From assembly GCA_025766275.1 (NCBI GenBank), contig JAFKAC010000012.1, positions 1,302,001 to 1,366,000 on the forward strand: a stretch of 64,000 nt of DNA, written 5' to 3'. Under the pieces are notes generated by a model. The model did no database searches. It saw only the letters and a list, made by a program, of their open reading frames with translations, and was not told the origin of the DNA. Of the stretch, positions 56,215 through 64,000 are shown piece by piece. Origin of the DNA: Lactarius indigo (lineage: Eukaryota > Basidiomycota > Agaricomycetes > Russulales > Russulaceae). The first letter of the stretch is position 1. Every line of letters starts with the position of its first letter. Made by a program: the position numbers and the translations under genes.

Positions 56215-56247
56215 CAACAGTGTACCTGTATCAGTAGTAGTCACAGA

Positions 56248-56330
56248 AGACCAAGAGTCTCCATCTTGGTCTTCTTCAATCCACCTCTTGATTTGTTTCT
56301 GTCTGCCTTAGTCTTGGGCTAAGTGTGCTA
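56248..56330 (+). mobile_element. inverted gypsy-1 LTR fragment
   Basis: About 80 bp (AAGAGTCTCCATCTTGGTCT … CTTAGTCTTGGGCTAAGTGTG) are the reverse complement of the LTR segment around AGCACACTTAGTCC and AAGACCAAGAT. Confidence 0.7.
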
Positions 56331-56825
56331 GAAACGCTGTGACGATGTGATGTGACAAGTCATGCGAAAAAGTGCAAGCCAATAGAGATGAGTGGAAAAG
56401 AGTTGAGTAGCAAAGCACACAGGTAGTCAAGCATGATTCGAGAACAACTGGGTGGTTGATTTAAGACCAGAAGCAATATACTTTATACTACTTAGCCAGT
56501 CCGAAACTGTAAGCGTCAGTTCGTAAAGTATCATAAGACATCAACAATATATCAGCTCATCGTAAGGTAATCGTGCTGTCGTAAGGGAAATGGGGCAGTA
56601 ATTGTAAGAACTCGTGGTTGTGGTTGTGATGGATGGAAACTGAGTCGTAAAGGATGTAGATGAAAGGGAAATGAGCTGTCGTGGCACTGTGAACTTGTGG
56701 CCCCCTGCTCTTGTAACATCAGGCTCAGCATAGCTTGCACTTGATCTGTCTTGCACCCTAGGAATAATCAAACAAAAGTAATTGTAAAGTGAGGGGAGAA
56801 AGGAGACAAGAGGGTATAGTAATCA

Positions 56826-56990
56826 AGGTGCAAAACTAGTGATGTCAAAGTTCGGTTCTGAACTTTGGTTCGGACCCGAACCTAACTGAACCAGACCCCA
56901 ATCTTAGGTTCGGGTTCGGCCGACTGTCCTGGACCAGACCACGGTTCCATTCGCGGTTCAGCAAGACTCAGATTCTGCTGAACTGTAGGT
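56826..56990. mobile_element. possible hAT-type element end with GGTTCGG cluster
   Basis: TAGTGATGTCAAAGTTCGG resembles the tip of hAT-type inverted repeats. It is followed by a dense cluster of GGTTCGG/CCGAACC words in both orientations to about 56,990. No matching opposite end or transposase was seen. Confidence 0.35.
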
Positions 56991-58324
56991 GAACGCTTCC
57001 GAACGCATTCAGACTCAGGTATTCTTGACTCTCGCATCTAGCTGAGATGTACACACTGGAACTTGGTTTAGGCAGCGAGTTTAGGTGAGCAATTACGAAC
57101 TTGACACAAATGTCGCCTCACATAACTTGCCATTTAACGGCGCACTCGCACAGATACCTGGCACCCCACCACAGTCACCACCACAAGTCCTTTGTCTCAC
57201 CCTACAACAGGCCGTTCAATGCAGTAAATTGCTCCCGCTACCTGAAGACTGATTCAAGGCACCTTTCACGCAGTTCGCCAACACTGCAGGCCTTCGGCCA
57301 AATGATCAAGACATCATCATCGACAGCAAGATCGACAGCCAACCAGTTAGCCCTCGGGCTTTGCATAGAGCTGTTTTCACGCAGAACAGCTTCCACTTGG
57401 TATGTCCTCATTCTCTTTAATCATAGATTCATTCTTTCGTTTTAATTTTGCCTCCTGGGTGACAGCACCAACAACCGCAGATGTTGGCAACCTGTGCAGT
57501 GTGAGGGTGCTGCGGCCCTTGTAAGTGCTTTCGGTCGTTTCAGAATCATCAGCCTGACACATGACTCAGCTCTCCATCCTTGGAAGGAAGATCAGCGGTC
57601 TTCGCCTTTTATCAAAAGCCCATCACTCGCTTCATTCTCCAACTTTCTTTCTTTCTTTCCCCCACCATCTCGTCTCAACCCCAGTCGCTCCTTCGCCCTT
57701 TCCCAATGTCCAACCACTCCGACTCCGACAGCCCTCGTCCATCCACACCATACCCGAAGGCAACTCGCTCAAAACGTCGCCAAGGGTCTCGCTTCAAAAC
57801 ATACTCCCTTCTGTTCCCCGTGTTGCGAGCCTTTCTTTACCTAACTTTTGCACAACCGTGCAACATTGTCAACGCGTATACCCTCGGCTGACAGGCCTTG
57901 TGTCACACTCTTTGTCTCAAGCAAAGGTACGCCTCAAACCTCCCTTCGACCCTTTGAATCTCTTACTTTTCGCTTCCTCCAGTGTGCTGCGTGCCTTGTC
58001 AAAACCAACTCGTACTGCCTCTTTGGCCAATATCATTCTTTCTCACGTTCGTTTTGGACCAACATGTCTCGTCTACTTACCCCTCTTGCGCTACCCATTT
58101 ACCCCGTTTCACTGGCCTTCCTGGTTCCGGCTTCATTCAAGACCGCCAACCTTGGGACCCGCTTATGCGTGTTATCCTCACCTTTCCGACTCACGGACTC
58201 TGTTGCTAAAGCCCCTCCTTACTTACTTACTTACTTTCCCCTACTTGTGATATCTACCAGCCCAATCTCGACTTGGCATTTTCGACTACACCACCCCTAC
58301 TTACTGTTGCTTGAGGTATATGAG
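56991..58324. other. unassigned stretch with overlapping open frames
   Basis: Several plus-strand frames (for example ATG at 57,705, MSNHSDSDSPRPSTPYPKA) are Ser/Pro/Arg-rich, short and mutually overlapping. I recognise no protein and no consistent splicing. Composition is CT-rich. It ends at the LTR of the second gypsy-1 copy. Confidence 0.35.
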
Positions 58325-58835
58325 TGTTACGCTCCACGGGCGTTAGTCCGACTTGGACTCGTGAAGGGCGTAATCGACTTAGCGGAGGTTAGGCGAATGG
58401 GGAACACGTGTCAACCCAATGCAAGCTGAACAGGGGCACTCTGGCACACTCCGCAGCGAAAGAGGTAATGAAGAGTATCCCTTGGTGAATACTAGCGGAA
58501 GTACTCTTAGTCTTAAGACTAAGGCAGACGAGAGACGAATCAAGTGGTGGATTGAAGAAGACCAAGATGGGGACTCTTGGTCTTCTGAGTCGACTACTTA
58601 TACAGATACGCGTGGGCTTTAAAGCGCCGCTGGAATAGTAGATAACCAATAGCGTAACTAGCTCGAACCCTAGTACAGCTATCCTAGGAATGAGTCATGC
58701 ACGAGTCACAATCACATGCGAACTACTTATGCTGACTGATACGATGTAAGGGTCCATGACTAATACTGATACCGGACCGTAGTCATAACTGGTCATGAGT
58801 CGTGTGTAATGAGTCACCAAGTCCGTACCGTAACA
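58325..58835 (-). repeat. 3' LTR of gypsy-1 second copy
   Basis: 511 bp, TGTTACGCTCCACGGG…CCGTAACA, followed by the same CCCCCTTTTCAGG polypurine complement as in the intact element. Left flank ATGAG is the predicted target duplication. Confidence 0.9.
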
Positions 58836-58867
58836 TCACCCCCTTTTCAGGAGTGAGGCCCACCTCA

Positions 58868-60464
58868 CTAATCCGCTATCGATTCTTGCCTCATCCGCTC
58901 TGCTTCGTCCTCCATCCTAGCCAATATGTTAGCGCGCTCCAGTCGATAAAGACTGTCCTTTTTGTCCATAGCCACTACCTCCTTATCCATCTGTAACTGC
59001 CGAATCCGCTTCTCCAGTTGGTCTTCGGCAAAGGCAAACTGTCGGAACCGGCGCAGTTCTTGAGTAAGGGTGACATCCCCAATGCGCATAAGTAGCAGGT
59101 CTGTGGGGTGTCGATCGCGGAGCATGAAATACTCCTCATGTGGGATGAAGGCGCGGTTGTTTTTAGGGAGATGAGGAGTGGCATAGAGGGGTTTACCATA
59201 AAGGAAGCCCGACCCCGGAGCTAATCTGAGTACGAAGGGGTCTCCTCCTCGGATAACCTGTACATGGGATGCTTGTACCGTCGGTCCGTTGGGGAGTTTG
59301 ATCGGGAACAGAATGTAATCGGGTCCTCGATTGACCCGGAACCCTTCAGGGACAATGGCTCTGGTTGCGGGGTCTCGTTCGCCCATTGGTGTATAACGAG
59401 CCGCTTGTGCCACAGCGACTCGTCCCCTGTGTAAAGGCCCCCCCGCTGCGTCGACAAGGTAGGGAGTGGTGGCTGGATCTTCAGCGTAGAATTCATGGTT
59501 AAGGAATGCGTGCCTGATGGGGTAATGGTCTCCAAGCTCGTCTTCATCCTCATCTTCGTCCAGTACTCCTTCCGCTCCTTCATCATTCGTCGTCGGCAGG
59601 CAGTGATATGCAGTTGCTCCTGCTGCCACCGCGCCACTGTCTCCTTCCATTCTTGTTCGTACTTCTTCATAGTGTTGGGTGGTTGCACCGCGTGGGACAG
59701 CTGCTTGAAGCCGAAAGAGTTCGTCTTCCGTGAGGAAGACTTCGGGCTCACCAGTGTTGGGGTTTGTGAGGGCGTACATTGGCGGAGGTGCTGGCTGAGT
59801 TGTTGTTGGATCGTCGTCGAGAGTTCCCTGTACGGGCACAGGGAATCGTTGCAGTGTCTGGTGCAATTCTTCACTAGTGATAGGGCCATCTTCCTCATGC
59901 TGCATGGGGGAACGGCTTCCTCCTCCAGTTCTAGTGGCTGTGGCGTCGTTGGCGGGATCGGGGTTGACAAGCGTGGCGGAGGAGTCGTTGACAAGGGTGG
60001 AGAGGAGTGCAAGCTGGTCATTGCGTTGAGTAGAGGACATGGAGTGAATGGGAGATGGGGACTTATTGCGACAGGAGGCTACCCTTATATGCGTTTCTCT
60101 GTCGGGGTTGGAATGTTTGAAGTCCCGAACGGCTTTGTCGGCAAATACGTCATCCTTATCTATCCACTGATTGTCTGAATCAGGATAGCCCTTCCATTTG
60201 ACGAGGTATTGGAGTCGACGTCTTCTGCCGAACCGCCGAGAGTCTAGAATCTTCTCGACCTCATATTCTTCTTCATTATCTACCAAATCAGGTGGTGGGC
60301 GCTGATAGTTTGGTCCGTGCGTGGGTGTTTCACGATAAGGTGTGAGAAGATCTATGTGGAAAACATCGTGGATGCTCCACTGCGTGGGAAGTTCAAGGCG
60401 GTAATTGACAGGGGACATCACCTGGATGACCCTAAATGGTCCATGGCGCTTTGCGGCTAGTTTT
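58868..60464 (-). pseudogene. gypsy-1 Pol C-terminal fragment (chromodomain and extension)
   Basis: An open frame of 517 residues from [20 protein letters not shown] through the chromodomain ([29 protein letters not shown]) and the long extension, with the same stop context as the intact copy. The extension stays open despite many substitutions, which suggests it was under selection. Confidence 0.88.
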
Positions 60465-61151
60465 TGTGATGACTCACTGTCACTCGACAGGGGGTCACGA
60501 CGAAGGCGGGGACTGGGGGCTACAGAGGGCGCGGAGAGGAAGTGCAGAAGAACACAGGAGACGTGGGCTACGGCTTTGGCTCAAAGAGGAGTAGTGGCGC
60601 ACGAAGAGTGGGGCACTCGAAGGAGCTGAGAGGCAAAGGGAGGATGTCACAAGTGGACAGTCTGAGGGACTGTCCGTAGAATTGCACCAGCTTATATACT
60701 ACAGGGGGTGGTCTGTGCGTAGGTTTAGGGCAGGCTTAGGGCCTGTCCACGGGTGCTGCGCAGTACTGCGCAAAGGAACATTCCAGAGACATCTAACAAT
60801 AGAGTCCAATCAGAAAGGGTTTAAACATAGAACGACTGCGCCGCAGTCGATGGCGCAATCTTGCATCAGAATGGCGTGATTCCGCAGTCAAAGCGGGAAT
60901 CCCCGAGGGGTGGTGACTTGGGTGATTATCTTCGTTGATTGATCAACAATCAACCGTTGATAAGTACACGTGTACACAACACGTGGTTTGAGAGACGTGA
61001 CAGATCACGTGACAAATCACGTGATCGTTTGAGAACAGAATTCAAACTCCGATTCGGAATTCCCCTTTAGGAAGGTGATTACATAAGACCGGGCCGTCGC
61101 GGACCGGTCCTAAGCGCCCTTGGGTCACGACTGGGTTATAGGTTCGTGACA
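60465..61151 (-). repeat. 3' LTR of gypsy-2
   Basis: 687 bp, TGTGATGACTCAC … GGTTCGTGACA, between the broken gypsy-1 pol and the gypsy-2 polypurine tract. No similarity to the gypsy-1 LTR was noticed. Confidence 0.8.
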
Positions 61152-61162
61152 GTATCCCCTTT

Positions 61163-63017
61163 TTAACGCAGTGCTATTCCACGAGCACTAGTGGTCTTTG
61201 GTCGAGGGGCGGAGAGGTTGTCCTTGTGGAAACGTTGGACAAGTTCTTGGGCGTGGGTCATTTGAGAGGCAGGGAGCCAGGAATTCTCGGAGTCGGGGTA
61301 CCCCTTCCACTTGATCAAGTAAAGTATGCCTTTCTTGTTGGGCGATGTCTTTGACTGCAGGACCTTTTCGACTTCATAGTGTTCGTCTTCCCCTTGGACA
61401 ATTTCGGGGGGTGGTCGGGTGAAGTTAGGGCCGTGCGTGGTGTGGGCCATTGAGTAATGCCCGCAACTTTTGCAGGGTCCATAGAAACTTGGCCATCGGA
61501 AATGACGATTCCGAGGTATTCGACGGAGGTTTGTGCAAATGTACATTTTTCAGGTTTCAGGTAGAGATCGTGGCGCTCCAGTCGTTGAAGCACGTCGTGC
61601 GTCAATGCTGTGAGTGAGGAGATATCTTCAGTGAAGATTAAGATGTCATCGAGGTAGACCACGACATGTCCACCATCGATCAAGGACTCAAAGATCTGGT
61701 TCATGAATGTCTGGAAAGTGGCAGGGGCGTTGCAAAGGCCGAAAGTCATTACTGTGGGTTCAAAGAGTCCTAAGGATGTTTTGAAGGCTGCCTTGTATTC
61801 ATCGCCTTCTCGGATGCGGATATTGTTGTATCCCCAACGAATATCTAGCTTGGTAAAGTAGCGCGCACCATGGAGTTTGTCGATAAGTTCAGGGATAAGG
61901 GGAAGGGGGGCTGCGTTCTTAATGGTTATATCATTGAGGGCGCGGTAGTCTTGTACAGGTCGGAGTTTGCCATCCTTTTTATCGACAAAGAAGAAAGGGG
62001 AGGCCATGGGTGACTTAGATGGTCGAATGTAACCTTTCTTTAGGTGTTCCGAGATGTGCTCCTTGAGGGCATCGGATTCCTTGGGCGTAAGTCGATAAAT
62101 GCCACAATTCTTCATAGTGGCTCCGGGTTTGAGGTCAATTGCGTGATCCCAGGGCTGATGTTGGGGTAGTCGGTGAGACGCGATTTCGCTGAATACTTTA
62201 GTATATCGTTGGAAGTGGCTCGGAATGTGGTCGGTGGAAGGCTTAGGTGCAGTGCATGCTGCTATCTTGGTGCTTGTAGTTATCTTTGCTCGGATGGCCA
62301 GGTGGTCATACTTGCTAAAGCTGTGGATCCACAGCCAGGGTTCGCAGGCGTCGTTAATGAAGGCAGGTTCCAAAGGTTCACTTTCTTCATTTAAGGGGAG
62401 ACAGGTTTCTTGGCCAGAGTCGAGTTCAAGGATGTTAATAGTCGTATGTCGCGTTTGCGGTGTTTTCGAAGAGATGACAACTGCTGAGGAGGACAGGGTA
62501 CAGGTTCGTGGGCATCGTGTGAAGGCTATCTTTGGTTGATGCCAATCGATTTCAGGATTATGTGCTTGGAGCCAATCTGTTCCTAAGATTATATCGTGCT
62601 CCCCTAGGGTAGTTGCATAGAGTTCCACGGTTTCGTCGTGGTAGTTGTCGTCGGAAGTTCTGATCCGTAGTTTTTGAATCGTAGTATACCTAACAGATCC
62701 CGTCTTGTTGGGAGACCCATCCACGTTTCTAACTGGTAAGGGTTTAATTAGTGTCCTCATTGTTAGGTTGTTTGCACGCGCAAACCCATCATCCACGATG
62801 ATGCCCTCCGCACCACTGTCCAACAGGGCACGGGCACTGATTTCCTTGCCAGACTTCTTTCCTACTAGTGTAACTCTGAGAACAATTGAAGGAGCTCTCC
62901 TATTCCGAATTGTTTCTGCAGGTACATGCTCGGCTCCGAGCGTCTCTAGTAGGGAAAGGCCGTGTACAACGCTACTGGCACTAATACTTCCAATCGACAG
63001 TGCTACGATGGAAGAGC
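61163..63017 (-). pseudogene. gypsy-2 Pol with RNase H and integrase deleted
   Basis: After Gag comes protease (ARALLDSGAEGIIVDDGF) and RT (DIRWGYNNIRIREGDEYKAA, VVYLDDILIFTED, KCTFAQTSVEYLGIVISDG). Near 61,450 the sequence jumps from the end of RT (MDPAKVAGITQWP) to THGPNFTRPPPEIVQ and the chromodomain ([27 protein letters not shown]). The two sides are in different frames. Around 2 kb of coding sequence is missing compared with gypsy-1. Confidence 0.88.
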
Positions 63018-63983
63018 CTAAAAATCCTCGTTAATAGGCACCGAACGCGGGCGTGCGTCCGGGTCAAAAGGGAGTATCTCTCGATATATCGCTCTAATGT
63101 TTGCTGGGTGGTCAGCAGGTGCTTCCTCCTGACTTGGTTCATCAACAAAGGCGCCGCGCGCCCTGGCGTTGTTGTTGGATTGGCCTCCTTTGGCCTTCAT
63201 GGCTGCCGTCTTGGCGTGACATTCTTTAAGTACGTGGCCTGGCTTGCCACAGTATAGGCAGAGTTTATTCTTGAAGCGATACTCTCGCTCTTCCTTGGTA
63301 AGTTTGTTCCTTGGTTTGGTAGTATGAGATGAGGAAGCGTTGACATTAACGCCATCGTCCTCTGCTAGGACGGCTCGTCCTGTGGTGGGCTTATGGGTCT
63401 TGTTAAACTGGTTAATGGCGTGACCAGCGTAAATTCGATATGCGCGATCGAATTCTCTTGCTTTCTCAACAAGGGTGTCGAAGGTGGTAGGGATGGGGGA
63501 TATGCCGAGCAGCTTCATATTCAGAGCTGTTGGAATAGCTTGTCGGAAGGCATACATCTTGGTTTGTTCATTTGCACCACTTCGTGTAGCATGGGTTGAC
63601 CACTCTTGGAACCATTCGTTGAAAGGTCGGGTCCCCATCTTTAGAGAATACATTTTGTTGGTGGATTCCATGGCAGTGTGACCAGGAACGAAGTGTGCAT
63701 TAAAGTCGGTTTTGAACTGTGCCCAGGTGCCAAAGGATACTGCCGCCCCTCCGGTTGGGTTCAAGGCTTTCTTTTGCCTATCTTGAGCCCATTCTCCTGC
63801 TGGGGTCCCAACCTTGAAATAGGTAAGGGCAGTGGATACCTTTTTGTCGTCGGAGTTAAAGATATCCTGGTTTAGATGGAAGTAATTGGCCAGGTTGTTC
63901 CAAAAGGCCTCCGCATGGTCGGGTTTGCCGTTAAAGGGCTCTGGCGCTGCGCCTAAAATTTTTGCGGGTGCAGGGGCTGCCAT
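63018..63983 (-). CDS. gypsy-2 Gag
   Basis: 321 residues from MAAPAPAKILGAAPEPFNG to INEDF. A retroviral-type capsid region (AEAFWNNLANYFHLN, FNEWFQEWSTHATRSGA, YAFRQAIPTALNMKLLG) precedes a CCHC knuckle CLYCGKPGHVLKEC. The frame is intact. The pol frame is -1 relative to gag, and a T5 run (GAT TTT TAG) sits directly at the stop codon, so slippage at the stop could give Gag-Pol. Confidence 0.9.
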   Translation of the reverse strand: MAAPAPAKILGAAPEPFNGKPDHAEAFWNNLANYFHLNQDIFNSDDKKVSTALTYFKVGTPAGEWAQDRQKKALNPTGGAAVSFGTWAQFKTDFNAHFVPGHTAMESTNKMYSLKMGTRPFNEWFQEWSTHATRSGANEQTKMYAFRQAIPTALNMKLLGISPIPTTFDTLVEKAREFDRAYRIYAGHAINQFNKTHKPTTGRAVLAEDDGVNVNASSSHTTKPRNKLTKEEREYRFKNKLCLYCGKPGHVLKECHAKTAAMKAKGGQSNNNARARGAFVDEPSQEEAPADHPANIRAIYREILPFDPDARPRSVPINEDF

Positions 63984-64000
63984 TGCAGTGGGTACAGGAG

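Larger units (their letters stand above)
58325..60464 (-). mobile_element. gypsy-1 second copy, cut by gypsy-2
   Basis: The 3' LTR (58,325-58,835) and the Pol C-terminus are present. Homology to gypsy-1 stops at GCTAGTTTT at about 60,464, where the gypsy-2 LTR starts. The rest should lie beyond gypsy-2, outside the window. Confidence 0.9.
60465..64000 (-). mobile_element. gypsy-2: chromodomain gypsy element with internal deletion, partial
   Basis: A different gypsy family inserted into the second gypsy-1 copy. From the left: 3' LTR, AAAAAGGGGATAC polypurine tract, chromodomain end of Pol, a deletion, RT, protease and Gag. The 5' LTR lies outside the window. It lacks RNase H and integrase and so cannot move on its own. 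Confidence 0.88.

Noticed and set aside
57494..58429. Plus-strand coding gene of up to 229 residues
   Set aside because: Three overlapping frames of similar length in CT-rich DNA; none recognisable.

Overview
The window is nuclear DNA of a filamentous basidiomycete, most likely a mushroom-forming Agaricomycete. Genes are dense and split by many 45-80 bp GT-AG introns. The mobile DNA consists of Ty1/copia elements, chromodomain Ty3/gypsy elements, and a KDZ transposon carrying a TET/JBP dioxygenase gene, a combination typical of that group. I cannot name the species. I saw no rRNA, tRNA or CRISPR array.

Bases 1-11.7 kb are an ordinary gene island. In order they hold: an Ldb17/SPIN90-type actin regulator (+), a large Sds3-family subunit of a Sin3-type histone deacetylase complex (-), a peptide methionine sulfoxide reductase A (+, head to head with the Sds3 gene across 109 bp), a DUF4743-type Nudix hydrolase related to yeast YJR142W (+), and a mitochondrial 2-oxodicarboxylate carrier (+) cut into 14 exons, including two micro-exons of 5 and 7 bases. 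All exon chains given here were joined by eye and keep frame from end to end.

Bases 11.9-64 kb are a deeply nested transposon cluster. The outer layer is a dead copia element on the minus strand (copia A, about 13,992-48,425). It is broken by three solo LTRs and by one very large DNA transposon (16,506-44,386) that sits exactly in its reverse transcriptase. That insert has imperfect 48-bp terminal inverted repeats, a CTCAAGT target duplication and long subterminal tandem repeats. It carries a KDZ transposase, a TET/JBP 2-oxoglutarate dioxygenase, a probable divergent HMG-box protein and four further unassigned genes. A near-intact chromodomain gypsy element (34,481-42,293; LTRs differing at one base; GGCAG duplication) has inserted into its right subterminal repeats. 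The insertion order is therefore copia A, then KDZ, then gypsy.

Right of copia A lie a decayed second copia gag, a GTCA/TGAC-rich tandem tract, a host-like gene broken by a solo LTR that is itself broken by a gypsy LTR, CpG-depleted LTR relics, a truncated second copy of the gypsy element, and a different gypsy element (gypsy-2) inserted into that copy and running off the right edge.

The most interesting object is the KDZ/TET element of about 20 kb (gypsy excluded). Its seven genes are arranged in blocks with two divergent pairs. A CpG-containing heptamer, TCGGCAG/CTGCCGA, is scattered through its repeats, spacers and exons. This suggests a transposase or methylation-linked recognition signal spread over the whole element.
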